Positions 1 through 12,079 of a DNA stretch of 64,000 bases are shown here, piece by piece. Where the stretch lies: the NCBI GenBank assembly GCA_943736015.1, contig OX031065.1, positions 53,670,992 to 53,734,991 of the forward strand. The letters run 5' to 3'. The notes below the pieces were generated by a model. The model was given only the letters and a program-made list of their open reading frames with translations, ran no database searches and was not told the DNA's origin. Each line of letters begins with the position of its first letter. Within the stretch, counting starts at the first letter, position 1. Source of the DNA: Tridacna crocea (lineage: Eukaryota; Mollusca; Bivalvia; Cardiida; Cardiidae). Both the position numbers and the translations under genes were made by a program.

Positions 1-1174
1 TAGATCCTGCACTTTTATACAGCTTTCAAATTAGAAGTAAACCTGAATCATTGGCGTCATGAAGTCACAAATGACGTTTCCAATATATGCCGTTTCCATG
101 TCGAACACCCACGATGAAAGCGTCAATCGCTTTGGCACACACTCAAATATATATAAAAAATCAATCTAACTGATTTCCAGTTGAAAGTTCTTTAACTAAT
201 TTTTCTATCTGGCATTAAGAAGAATACGTGTGAAAATCAAGGCGATGGATATTGGAGTGTATGCCAAACTGATTGACACTTTCATCGTACATGTACGGCA
301 ATAATAGGGCATAACAGGTCGATACTTTGAAAACGTCACTAATAACTGAAGCGACGCCAATAAAAATGCTTCTGATTTAAAATCTATATAATATTTGCTT
401 AATGTAATGAATTATTACATGCACATAAAATACGTATTTTACATATTTACATATACTTTAATCTCTTTATCTGGAAGTAAGAGCCATATTATGAATGTCC
501 AAAGGTGTAACCTTACTTTCTGGACACTCTTATGTTTAAATTTACATTATATACTTATAGATTACGTAAGTTGTGGATGCATAGCATTCCTAAAACGAAA
601 AAAGTAAATTCTGCACAGAAATTAAATAGTTTGAAAATATTCGGAAATTAAGATTCCATGATGTTTACGGTGCTTTTACAAAATATCTTATAAATTTGCA
701 GTTTTACACAGAAACTCTGTTCCGGTATACGCTAGTGTTTTTCAAGCCGTTTAACGATTCATGCTTTCTCATTAAGAAATGGTTAACACTCAGCAAAGGA
801 CAAAGTTTTAATTTTGTAATGCATTTTTGGCATTGTGTCCTTGAAGATCAAGTACTGATCAAGAGTCAATAATCTAAGAGTAAAATAATTGGCAAAATTA
901 AATCATATCATTCAAAAGTATGTGAATTATTATCAATCTAATATAAATATAGTTTTGCAGTACAGTTTGTCAAAATTCCAAAAGTTGGAAAAAAAATATT
1001 GCTAACTTGAATTGTAGTTTGTAGATTTGTTTTATATTTTCGATCCCCTAGAAAGCATTTTTTTTTAATCCAGAGAAAAAAAGTTTGTATATATCCTTTA
1101 TGGGGTACTTCATGTCCGACTTCAATTATCTAGGCCCAAGTTGCTACAAACATATAGGATCTGACATGAGTGGG
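1..1174. other. AT-rich stretch, nothing recognised
   Basis: No open frame, repeat or RNA gene that I can support. A 70-codon open frame at 395-607 has no recognisable features and is the length expected by chance in DNA this AT-rich. Confidence 0.5.
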
Positions 1175-1182
1175 TTTTCGAG

Positions 1183-1284
1183 ATAAAATTTTATTAAACG
1201 AGTCAAGGGAAATGTTATTAAGCGAGCCTTTGGAGAGCTTAATAACATTTTTCCTGGACGAGTTTTATAAAATTCTATCTCAAA
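1183..1284. repeat. Inverted repeat (hairpin)
   Basis: Two arms of about 44 bases, running from the GAGATAAAATT side to its mirror AATTCTATCTC, surround a short GAGCCTTTGGAGA loop. A second inverted pair just downstream (TTTTTATCACATAAC near 1304-1319 and its complement near 1513-1527) suggests that roughly 1140-1530 is one short DNA element. No coding capacity. Confidence 0.55.
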
Positions 1285-1530
1285 CATACACAAATGTCAA
1301 ATTCTTTTTATCACATAACGGCATTTCACAAAATATAGATTAAACGATGAAAAAGCATTCATTAATGAATCCGCGGTAATATTCATAAGATCCATTCACT
1401 TCCATGTAATACGTACAAAATGACGTCAAAAATGAAGTTACACAAATGTGATATCAAACGTGTATAAGATAAGAAAATTCGTAATGGGTATATTACACTC
1501 AAAACAAGGGAGGTTATGTGATAAAAGAAA

Positions 1531-2398
1531 ATCTCCGAATTTTCCAAATACAAACTGTACCTGAAACATGAAAACCCTTGAGGCGGGACGTTTCAGAATA
1601 GAGATCTATACAGTTTGGTGAAACTATAAAGAGTATTACCAGATTGTGCAGTATTTTAGATCTATTTTAAAACTCAAAGTCTTGTTATTTCTAGCAAAGA
1701 CACATGTAGCGCTTGTTACATACTAAACACACTTTTCAAACGTTTGATCAATCGAATACTCAGTCTATGGTCATTCCATTCATCATTTGAAGCTGACTGA
1801 TTTTCACTTGTGGAAAATGATGTTACCATCCTATCAAAAGATATTGCGGACAAATTCGCCACATGATTAATATGAAACGTGCATTTTCCTAAGTTGGGCA
1901 GTCGAAGTCGGGGGTGATTTGAACTGGGGTGATTTCAACCGACTATAACTGCCCATGTCAATACTGCAGAACTGGTCAATATCGGTCGCCAGTGGTCATT
2001 CTAGATATTATCTAGATTGCACATAAGTCAATATTCCGCAATTCAGGAATAAAGCCTAGTGTCGAGTATAATACTCCAAGTTGGAACTCATTATTGGCTA
2101 CCTACATCCAAGCCACATCCACGGGGTTGAAAATGGGCAATCTTTACATCTCTCAGTATTTTGACAGCAATTTACGGTTGCAGAAAACACCTAAAATACA
2201 TTGATGTATTCTCAAATACTGCTCGGTTAATCAGTTACGTAGAGCCTTCTGTGTCTGCACCTCAATATACCTGAAGATCAATGACAGGTGTATTTTACAT
2301 GTTTGTGTACCAATTTTACAATTACATGAAAATTATGTAAGCTCCTTTTTTATGCTACCTCTGAACTCTTGTGATCGAAGACTATGACAAATAACTAC

Positions 2399-2400
<2 letters not shown>
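1531..2400. other. Unique-looking AT-rich DNA
   Basis: No gene, tandem array or element that I recognise. Confidence 0.4.

Positions 2401-2401
<1 letters not shown>

Positions 2402-2431
<30 letters not shown>
2402..2431. repeat. (GA)n microsatellite
   Basis: About 15 uninterrupted GA units just before the truncated left edge of the 165-bp tandem-unit element. Confidence 0.9.
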
Positions 2432-2433
<2 letters not shown>

Positions 2434-2515
2434 AACTATGCTAAAATCTGGTAAAAGATATTTGGAACAATAGAACAACTAACTAATTGATAAATCCTGA
2501 TAATTTTACCTTATT

Positions 2516-3912
2516 CATCTTCTTCTCTGAAACTACACATTCTATTTTGATGAAACTTCACTGAAATGATCCTGCCATGGTCCTTTTCAGAATTCCTTGA
2601 AAAAAATTTTTTCCTTCAAAAACTCTGGTTGCCACGGCAACAAAATTGAAAAAAAAATACTGATTTTTTTTTTTTGTTTTAAATCTTCTTCTCTGAAACC
2701 ATAAGGCTTTAAAATCTTCTTCTCTGAAACCATAAGGCCTAGGGCTACCAAATTTGGTATGTAGCTTTATCTAGTAGACGTCTACCAAGTCCCTTCAAGT
2801 CCCTGGGGTCAAAATGGCCTCGCCCCGGAGTTCACAAGTTTTATATCGGCTTATATAGGGACAACTTTAAAATCCTTCAGGTACCTAGCTATAGGGCCTA
2901 GGGCTACCAAACTTGGCATGTGTCTTTATCAAGTAGTTGTCTACCAAGAGTGCGCAAATTATAGCCCTTGGGTCAGATTTGGCAAGGCCCCAGGGGTCAC
3001 AAGTTTTATATGGGTTTATATTGGAAAACTTTAAAATCCTTCTGGTACCTAGCTATAGGGGCCAGGACTGCCAAATTTGGCATGCATCTTTATCAAGTAG
3101 TTGTCTACCAAGGGTGCCCAAATTATTGCCCTTGGGTCAAACATGGCCTGGCCCCTGGGGTCACAAGTTTTATATGGGTTTATATTGGGAAAACATTAAA
3201 AATCTCCTCGTACCAAGCGATAGGGCCTAGGGCTACCAAATTTAGCATGCATTTTTATCCAGTGGTTGTCTACCAAGATTGCCCAAATTATAGCCCTGGG
3301 ATCATATTTGGCCCGGCCCCGGGGGCTGCAAGTTTTATATGGGCTCATAATGGGAATGTTTTAAAAATCTACTTGTACCTAGCCGCAAGGCCTAGGACTA
3401 CCGAATTTTGCATGTAGCTTTATCTGGTGGGCCTCTGCCAGGAGGATCCAAATCAAAGCCTTGAGGTCAAGTTTGTCCAAATACCAGGGGTCACAAGTTT
3501 TACACGGGCTTTTGTGGTGAAAACTTTATAAATCGTCTTGTTACTAACCATAATAAAGACGAGGGCTACTAAATTTAGTCTTGTCTCCTGGGTCTCATAT
3601 TTTACAGGGCCTTTTATTGAGAACACTTTGAAAATCTTTTTGTTTATAACCAAACTTTCTAGACCTGTATTATTTGTTATGGTGCTTTATCTTGTGAACC
3701 TCCACTAGGATTCAAGTAATTATAGCTTTGCGCAGTTTGCGGTAAAAATAGGCTTTGCCCGGGGGTCATAACTTTCTCGTAGTATCTTATATAAAATAAA
3801 AAAAAATTAATGTCCTGGCAAGTTTGAACCAATTGGCCAAGTATTGTAACGTTTGGCTTGTAGTGTTTTTACTTATTAGCCAGTGGAGCGATACAAGGCC
3901 ATCATGGCCCTC
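2516..3912. repeat. 165-bp tandem-unit element, copy 1 (5' truncated)
   Basis: A unit of about 165 bases repeats with divergence; each carries the landmark GGCCTAGGGCTACCAAATTT followed by GCATGTAGCTTTATC. The whole series, including degenerate last units and the closing GCCAGTGGAGCGATAC...CATGGCCCTCTT, matches the copy at 14541-15840 in the same order. The leading part with CCGTC repeats is missing here. Because 165 is divisible by 3, frames of up to 149 codons stay open with a 55-residue period. I regard these as by-products of the repeat and not genes. Confidence 0.8.
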
Positions 3913-3914
3913 TT

Positions 3915-5040
3915 CTTTTTTTTTCCAACTATGGCAATTTCCATTCTAAGGTATGATAGCTACTATGGAAAAATGTGCATGAGTAATGAAACTTTCATTT
4001 CACCGTTGGACTAGAGATTGTCCACCTGCAAAGTTTCAACTTTGTAACTCGATGTTTAAATTATCCGTTTGATTCATTCTATGTACCAGTTCATATATCT
4101 AAGAAACTCAGTAAGTAATGACCTTTCAAATTCAGAGTGGAAATGTCTGAAACTGACCATTGACAGGTGTCTTGTTATAGAAAGGACAAGTTTATGGAGT
4201 CTATGAAACAAAAATTTAATAGCACATTTATTATCTTGAAAGAATTGATTGGTCAATGAAAGTTTGCGACCTTTTGAAATAAGTTGTTCCATTTTATCCA
4301 TGAGATCAAAGTTAAATTACTAACGTTTCGTCATTATAACTCCTCCAAAATTTATTTATTTATTTCGTTGTATGCACAGGGTCGAAGATATATTTCCAAG
4401 AAAGACGACTGACTTAACCCCCTTTCCAGAGCGGAAATTTATGAAAAACACTGACAAATGGCTGGTAGCGTATTGAGCAAGAAAAACAGTTGAACCTTAT
4501 ATTTACTAAATTAGGTTACAGGTGTCGAGATCTGTGGGCCAGTTTATGAACATATTACCGAGCTCGAGCCTACAGACCAGGATAAAACTGTATTTTTTCT
4601 CAGGAGGTTCTCTCACACTCTCTTGGTCTAAACCTGCTCTATTTTCATTAGATGCCATCCTTGCTTACAAGAAAGAATGCATGTATCATGTCAATCATGT
4701 GACCTTGATGTCCCCCTTTTCATTAAGAAGAATGGAAACCTCATTTTCCAGAACAAATAAAAATCATTCGCCATTATAACCTTCTAGCGATACCTGGTTT
4801 TAATATAACTACAAAAAAAAAACAATTTAAATGATGACCATGGGCTTACCGAAGATCGAGTTTTTGTTTATTCAAACATAATGGGTACTGTCGTCTAAGT
4901 ATCATGTTGCGAACACTTAGATAGATTTTTGTCTAGAACACTAAAACGTAGAGCTTTAATATAGAATATTGCAATATATGGTTATAATCTCTCGAAGTTG
5001 ACCAAACTGTTTCTCTGGAGTCTTAAAATGCTTCACCTCA
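3915..5040. other. No supported gene
   Basis: AT-rich, with a TTTATTTATTTATTTC run near 4350. An 85-codon + strand frame at 4522-4779 follows a TTACAG acceptor-like site but has no recognisable domain. Confidence 0.4.
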
Positions 5041-5044
5041 AAGC

Positions 5045-7684
5045 TCACATCTTCAAGATAGAGTTGATGTTTGGAAAACTCAGGACGTCGTCTTGTCTGT
5101 AATTACTTGGTTTTAAATAATTGATATCTGGCACGCTGGTTCGTATAGAAGACATCTCCAAAGCAAGTTTCAGCCTTAAATTAGAAAGTTGCATACAAAT
5201 GTTTTCTTGTCTGAAATGATGATATTTTATATTCAACATAAGTTTCTAGACTCTTTCGAGTTGTCCACTCCCTTGGTTTCAGATGATTTGTTATTGTGGA
5301 AGGGAAATTTTAAACAAAATTATAATGAAAAAGAGAAAGCAAGACACATAGTTTCGATATTTGGACTGTAGCTTTATTGATGTACTTGGGACGAAAAGGT
5401 TCCTTTCAGTGTAATGCCTTTATAAAATCTTAATGACTTTTAACATTATATGACTAGGTTGCAGCTGAGCGATTCAGTGCTTTTCGCATACTTATAGGGA
5501 TAACAATTATGAACGTTGAAATCACTCGGTCATAAATACATACCGTTACTTTTTATAAGCTGTTTCTAATTATTCTGTCTAAAGTGTTTCCGACCAGTGT
5601 TTGATTTTATACTGATGTCTACATTTGAACTTGTAGATTTCATTTATTGTTATCATGAAAGACAACACTATCTCTTTCATGCAGTTCTGGGGCTGAGCAG
5701 GCAGAATAATAAGTAAGCCTTACATACCATTGACTGCTCGACGAACAACTCTCTGTACATCAGTAATGCCTGGTCTCCTTAATTGAGGAATCGTGAAAAT
5801 GGAACTGAGTGAAATTTTATTTTGAAGGAAAACAAAATGAAATATATGTAGGATAAATAGGTCCCATTTAAACGATCGGTTGATAGTTTTTAACCTATGT
5901 TTTTTCTCTTGGATACTTACATCGTGCAGGAAGAACAGGTTATTTTCTTTAGGAACTGAATAAAATGTTAAACGGCTTGCTGGAGTTAAAAATCCAGTTT
6001 TATGGTAGGTCATCAGCATATCAGAGTTTACCTGGATTTCGAGCTTTGAATATACTCGTTTCCAAGAGATTGGGTTGAAAGGGTTTATGCGAGCCTAGTT
6101 GGACAAATTGTGTAGAACTTACCGGAATTTATTGGTTCTATTTGATTATTTATCAGAGCCTTATGATCAAACCTTTTGAATTTTGACACCTTGTCAAATA
6201 ATTTTCTCTAATAATTACCCTTTAGCTTAAAGAAAATTGAAGAGCCGTTTTGGTCCGCAATTAGCGAGGAATGACTGGCGCTTGTAATAGTTTGGGAATG
6301 GCAATGTCTCAAGCTTGCATTCCATTTTTTTTAACAAATGTTCGTCCAAGGCTTAATCGTCATCAATTATATTTAGTTGCAGCAGAAAGTCCAGGCGTGT
6401 TTTCAAAAACTGAAAATGATATCATTGTCGATTCTCATGCACATTTATTTGTTCTGGCATTTGTTAAGGAGGGAATGCTGTTGATTTTGACTTCTTTGCA
6501 CATGTTAAATGCGTCAAAAGGTTGTGTGAAGGTATTTGTAATATCTTACTGGGCATTGTAATCGGATCTGTTTTGACGCGTAAACGATAGGAAATTCGTG
6601 GATACAAGCTAAAAATTTAACAAGCGGACCTCATTGATAAAAGGTAAACAAGAAAAGAAAAAGTTGTTGTTTTACATTTCCCTTTGTCTTTGTCATTAAT
6701 GTGAATTTTATTGTCCAAAATGACGTACATGTTAATAAATGCAATGCTGTTTTATGATAATTGCTGAATGATTAATTGTGTCTTTATGTTATCTTTGAAG
6801 CCCTTTCTGCGTCCAAGGCGCATTTGGGAACGAGAGCTTGATTACTACTTTATCTCTGGTACGAATATTATCGCTATTTAAGATGTTTCTTGCATGAAAT
6901 GCACGAAAAGCTGTTACAACTGAATCTTAATCAACGAATAATCTTTTGGAAGTAATCCTGCTGGAACATTCTGCTTAATGTATTGTTGAACAGTGATTGC
7001 AATAACACCTAAAAAAAAATTAACATCAGTTTATTGTGTAATGGCGTTGGTCAATTTCAACTCTATTTTTCAGAGTTCATTTACAGCATTCATGCACTTC
7101 GCATTTAAAATTTGAAATGATATATCTGATTGATTCTAGTTTAACCCTAACATATATGTGCCACGCAGGCACCTTCAAACCTACACAAAAGAAGCTTGTT
7201 CGTTGCTTCTTGCTAGTGAGGGCTGAAATAGCTTTATAATATTATTCACACAGAGACTATTCGGGACCAAAATCGTCGATGAACTTTTTTGCTTGCTTAT
7301 CTTGCAATAAGTATGCGAGTTCGTTAAAAACAGACAACCACGGAACGTGTTTTTTAAGCAGTGTGGTGTTTTATGTGCTTTCTCAGGAAACTTTTGCTTA
7401 ATGAGCATTTTCTTTTCAGCTTCACTGGAGAGTTTGTTGTCAGTTATGTTGGATGCTTCAATGTCTTTAATATATGTTCTTTTTGCAGTTCTTATGAAAA
7501 TGAAAAACAGTGTTTCCAATAAACAGGCTGCTTCGGTATGTGTGGTAATGATTCCCTCGTTATGTATTAGAGCTTTGAAGTAGAAATCATAACTTAATAT
7601 ACTTAGCATCTTCAAATTTACAATATGATGCCAATAAAGAAATCTTTTTTCCTCACTCAACTTGGATAAATCCTTGAATATTAA
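5045..7684 (-). CDS. Candidate spliced gene of unknown function
   Basis: I do not recognise the product. Several - strand blocks look like exons. (a) 7684-7181 follows a CATTCAG acceptor and is open for 167 residues. (b) 7008-6914 follows a pyrimidine tract plus TAG and opens with VIAITVQQYIKQN. (c) 6094-5921 has an acceptor (CCAACTAG) and a strong donor (GTAAGT), 58 codons in phase 0, containing ISWKRVYSKLEIQV. (d) 5804-5728 has acceptor CTCAG, donor GTATGT and contains PQLRRPGITDVQRVV. (e) 5210-5045 follows TTTCAG and ends in a stop after FPNINSILKM. Phases do not match between every neighbouring pair, so exons are missing, misplaced, or the locus is decayed. By a rough stop-codon expectation only block (a) is unlikely to be chance. 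A transcript alignment would settle it. Confidence 0.3.
7181..7684 (-). CDS. Long open block, possible exon of the candidate gene
   Basis: The longest non-repetitive open frame in the window apart from the hormone gene: 167 residues from the acceptor at 7686-7685 to a TAG at 7181. It starts LIFKDLSKLSEEKRF, has a hydrophobic patch (ACLLETLFFIFI) and then a Lys/Ser-rich, basic half (KKMLIKQKFPEKAHK). No catalytic motif, cysteine pattern or repeat that I know. The opposite strand also has a 78-codon frame (7347-7583), so strand is not secure. If real it is either a terminal exon or ends at a donor that I cannot pick out. Confidence 0.35.
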   Translation of the reverse strand, partial: LIFKDLSKLSEEKRFLYWHHIVNLKMLSILSYDFYFKALIHNEGIITTHTEAACLLETLFFIFIRTAKRTYIKDIEASNITDNKLSSEAEKKMLIKQKFPEKAHKTPHCLKNTFRGCLFLTNSHTYCKISKQKSSSTILVPNSLCVNNIIKLFQPSLARSNEQASFV

Positions 7685-7691
7685 CTGAATG

Positions 7692-9104
7692 TTATTTTTA
7701 TTTATCGTTACAACACTGGAAAAATCAGCAAATGTGCTTCAAGAGATATAAGTCAGTTATCGAAATCTGTGGCTCAATTGACCATCAAGAGCTCACGAGG
7801 GGCTTTGAAGTAAGGCATCGATTTGGTTTCCGGTGTTAATCGTCAACAACTTCTTTGATCATTTTTCACTAAAACAACCGAGTTACAGTAGTCGAAGGTC
7901 TTTGGGTTATATTCCTTTTTTTTAAAATAATGCTAGGTCACTCAAGCTAACATTAAGACCACTATTTGATCGGGTAAATTTCTTCAAATAGTGCCATAAT
8001 CATCTTCGAAGCCTACCTAGATAATGGGCAATCTACTCAAAGTAATTTTGTAATGTGACCAATTGACCGCCATTGTTGTAGAGAGATAGCGCGCAATCAT
8101 CTTTACCAGACCTGGAATTCAGTTTGCACTGACAATTGGCAAGAATAATCATATCGGGAGATTATAAAGATTGATGACCAGTAGATTGCTTTTACCATTT
8201 AGATTGGCCAGCTTTTGCCAATGATACTGATGCTACAAAATACTTTGTACTTTCAAATAACGAACGTCTGCAAGCCGGGTCGCCTCGGTCAGTCGGTTTA
8301 CATGAATTTACAAATGAAGAATCTACGCGTCTTGACAATAACCATAAGGCTTTCTTAATAGCCATAGTGATATTTTTATGAACCTCTGCAAACTTAAATT
8401 TTCAGTTTAGTATTTGAAAGTGTCCAACTCCGCTTGCGGCGTTTTCTTACGCGAAATATTACAGTGTCTCAGTCTTGTTTTGGTGAAACCCAAGACAGAA
8501 ACGAGAATGAAATCGTGTCATTGAAATAGCTTAGATTTTGTTAAACTTGACTTGCAACGCATTTCAAAACAGTTCCGAATCATGAGCTGAATCGCTTTTT
8601 TTTTTCTCAAAAAGAATGTCGTGTCTTCTGTTTTCAAGCTTTAGTGTTAAACTTGCCTTCCAAAAGAGCCAGATTTTCCTTGGAATCCTAATGATTGGAT
8701 GTATGATACCAATATTTTATGTGAGCGGTCATTAGCCTCCAAGCCGTGTGTGTTAAATACGTCTCTGAAACACTGTCAAAACTTTGAATGCAACATTTGA
8801 ATTGGTCAGAAATGACCTTACTTTATCTTCAAAACGCTTTCTCCATGAAAATTCATTGGATTTATACACCCATATAACAGAGATTTCTGCTTTACGTAGC
8901 TCAAAGTGTCGCTTTTAATGTTATCGTCTGTTTCTGTCTACGTCACAATGCCATGTAAATAGAGGGTTATATTATCCATTCATATTTTTTACGTTCGAAG
9001 ACATCACTGCTACATTTATTCATATAGATAGATAGTAAAGGCACTAAATTGTAACACGTGCACCTTTTTCTCGCTTTTGCAGTGGTAGCACTTTTTTTTG
9101 TTTT
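7692..9104. other. No supported gene
   Basis: A + strand block at about 7720-7828 ends in a good donor (GAA then GTAAGG) but two frames are open across it, so it cannot be called. Nothing else recognised. Confidence 0.4.
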
Positions 9105-10320
9105 TGTTTTGGTCAACTGAGCACGAAGTGATCAAGATAAGCTTTGGTGATCGTGCTGTGTCCGGCGTTCGTCGTCCGTTTTATCTTGAATGAGTGTGAA
9201 TGTTTGTTATGATGATATCCCGAACGATTTTGGAAATACATGTAGATCAAAATCAAGATCACTAGATAAGACCTTACTAAAACCTTGTATACACTCTAGA
9301 GGCCACATTTTAAACCCAATACTCATGAAACTGGGTCAGAATGTTTGCCTTGATTATATCTCGCATTAGTTTGAAAATGAATGTCAGGTCAAAACAATAC
9401 ACTCTGTCAAATCTTAGGTAAACTTGGAGTACAGTCCGTAGGTCACATTTTCTGTCCAATACTCTTCAAAATTCACCAGACCATTTGTCTTTGTGAAATC
9501 TTGCGCGACTTAAAGAAATCAGCCACATTGGGTCAAAAACTAAACTATGTCATCATACTATATGTGTGAGAAACATTGTGTATGCTCTAGATGCCACATC
9601 TTCAGTCCACTATTCTTATAACTTAGTCAGAATGTCTGTTTGATAATAAAGAGTTTTGAGAATAAGTCATTTGAGGTCAAAATCAAGGTCACCAGACCTA
9701 CAATGTATTCTTGAAATATCTTGTGTTTGCTCTAGAGGCCACATTTTCAGTCTGATGATCTTGAAACTTGGTGTAATGAGTTTGAAAATTGGTCTTGTTG
9801 AAAAAAAAAAATTGGTCAGGAGGTCAAATCTCGGGAAAAAAGTTCACACTCTACATGCCACATTTTTCTCTCAGATAATTATGAATGGTGGTCAAAATGT
9901 TTGTCTTGATAATTTCTAGAAGTTTGAAAATAGGCAATTTTTAAGTAAAAAGTAGGTCACTGAGACAAATTCTTAATAAAGCTTGTTAACACTCTAGATG
10001 CTATACTTAATTACAATACCTATTAACCTTTCTGCCGATTTTGATTTACAGGTCTACCAACGTGTTATCGCCAAATAAAAAGCAGCATTGGGCGTCATGT
10101 AAACAAAAAAGTCTGACACATTCTGGTTAGCTTGACAGGGTTGACAACCGAAATACCGCGTTACTAAGGGGGGAGGGGCGTGCCAAACTCGTGTTAACAG
10201 AAAGGTCAATTAAATTGTTTCAGAATGTTTGACATTATATCTTGGAACAGATCGGAAATGGATCGCGTTTGGTCAAAAGGCTCATGCGAGCGAGTTCAGA
10301 GCATCGCAAGACTCTTTTTT
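9105..10320. repeat. Tandem-unit element with ~165-170 bp units
   Basis: Diverged units share CTCTAGAGGCCACATTTT, GAAACTTGGTCAGAATG and AGGTCAAAAnCAAGGTCAC. The left edge carries GTGTCCGGCGTTCGTCGTCCG, the type of opening seen in tandem-unit elements of this genome. It is interrupted by a TTAA-flanked insertion at 10023-10209, after which the unit resumes (TTTCAGAATGTTTGAC). Short open frames inside are not genes. Confidence 0.7.
10023..10209. mobile_element. Short TTAA element with CCTTTCTG ends
   Basis: Begins TTAA-CCTTTCTG and ends CAGAAAGG-TCAA, so inverted ends flanked by TTAA on one side and a one-base variant on the other. It sits inside a unit of the 9.1-10.3 kb tandem element. TTAA target choice and CCT-type ends fit piggyBac-like non-autonomous elements. 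No coding capacity. Confidence 0.55.
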
Positions 10321-11060
10321 TTTTTAGCAAATAAATGTTTTTTACTTTTAATGTATGTATTGTGGTGTAAAATTCATAGGTTTAAAAAATACTTGATATA
10401 ACCTCATGGCGGAGAAGTCAGAAACAGACAATATTTGTTGGCAGCCAAGAAACAACTTCAACAAGCATCAGTATTTGTAAAAAGACTATGGCATCTTTAT
10501 TAAATTTAATCGTCTTTATATTTCTACGAACTTACTGATTAAGGTAAAATTGTTATAAATGTGACAAGCGTTTCTCGGCTGACATCAAGCTTTGGTATTT
10601 GTGTACGATGTGAATTATCTGGTGAAATTTAGTTTTAAACGTGTGCGTTTTACAGGTTTTATACCAGTTTTTTTTATATTGCGTAGTATCATTCAGATTA
10701 CTAGTCTAGAACCGTTTTTGATGCCGCTACTTAAACTCATCTTTAACGATACAGATACTACTGAGTAAAAGACGTTTTTCTTTAAATGGAAACAAGACGA
10801 CGAGGGCTGCTAATTTTCTTTTAGTAATCTATCATACATCTTGCAGCTTTACTTGATTCTCTTCGTGGAAACAAAATAATGCTCCATATATTAATTTTAT
10901 ACATGTATAAATGGAGAAGGCGCATTTTGAATAAAAATACATGCTTGAAAACCGTGTACTTTGTTCATTAAGAAACAACTTTGTATTTTACAAAACAAAC
11001 AGGATGCCATTGTTCTTCAACGACTCAAAATTTTTTAACACCTTTTTTGTAATGGTGGAG
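10321..11060. other. Nothing recognised
   Basis: AT-rich, poly-T rich, no gene or element that I can support. Confidence 0.4.
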
Positions 11061-11069
11061 GGAGACTTT

Positions 11070-11295
11070 TACAGGTTAGTGAATAGGTGATTGGATTTGT
11101 AATCCAGAGGTTCTAAGTCCGATCCTCTCTACTGCCGCTGATGGCGTTGGTATATTCAGATCAACGCATCGGATATAAAGTGGAACGGTAATTCATTCGT
11201 GTGTTTCCTTAGGGCTTTTTTGCAATCCTAAGGAAACGCGCGAATGAATTACTTTTCTACGTGATATAACTGGAATATTGTTGAAAATGGTACAC
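11070..11295 (+). mobile_element. tRNA-derived SINE-like copy
   Basis: A tRNA-like head (GGTTAGTGAATAGGTGATTGG, then a B-box-like GGTTCTAAGTCCGATCC) leads into a short body ending GGAATATTGTTGAAA. The anticodon-arm part reads like a threonine tRNA relative but the cloverleaf is degraded, so this is not a working tRNA gene. A hairpin of about 75 bases (11189-11263, arms GTAATTCATTCG...CCTTAGG) interrupts the body. Confidence 0.55.
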
Positions 11296-11299
11296 ATGC

Positions 11300-12079
11300 T
11301 CTTCGAACAATTCGATTCGACAGTTTGTGAAAGGATGTCAAAACTTTTGAGTTAAGCTTTTAAGCCGAGCCAAAGGTAGGAATTCAAAACCTGTAAGACC
11401 CACCAATAGTGATTGTCTTCATTGTAGGTAATGCCACATTGTGAATATGCTGTATGGTTCTGTAGTTTTTGCTTTGTTTAGTTGCTAAATGGCTGGACTA
11501 ATACATGCAATTGTACAGCCGCTTTTATATCTTTTTTGTGGTTATTAATTAGGCTCAGGAAGAGTCCTACAAAGGGCCAATGTCGTCCGCACGCCGCAGA
11601 GCTAGACGTGTTTTATGCGTTACGAAAGGAAACCTAAATTACTACAAGACTAAAGAATAATATCATCACTTTGTGTGTAAAAATATACATTGAGAGGGGT
11701 ATGTAAGGTGTAGTGTTCCCTCCAATCCCTTTTAATCACCACCTAGAAAACCAGCGGACAAAGATCATATTTGACTTTCCTAATGTTAGAATGACGTGCT
11801 GTGTATTTTTGTCCTAAAATAGTATACACTTTCCTACGCACTTTCCTTCCTACTTTCACGTCTTTGATCTTTTTCCATGCCACAAGAAATGACCTTTTGA
11901 AATAGTGTCCCAATATCCATAGAAGTATCAAAATAGAGGCTGACTGATAACGTAGACTTGAACAGCATTGTAAACTCAATTTTCTTTTGTGAAACTGGTA
12001 GAAATTCTCAGAGTGCAAATGTGTTGTTTACTTTTGTTTTTCAGTCCTTATGAAATAATTTCAAAAACAACTTTGCATA
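11300..12079. other. No supported gene
   Basis: A 91-codon - strand frame at 11743-12018 has no recognisable domain; nothing else seen. Confidence 0.4.

Noticed and set aside
2968-3417. 149-codon frame with a 55-residue period
   Set aside because: By-product of the 165-bp tandem unit; the other copy (14.5-15.8 kb) does not keep the frame.
6271-6561. 96-codon + strand frame that looked coding
   Set aside because: No domain, no splice or promoter context that I could fix, and length within chance for this composition.
11077-11150. tRNA gene
   Set aside because: B-box-like sequence is present but the stems do not pair properly and SINE body follows; same reasoning for 24275-24330 and 27952-28120.
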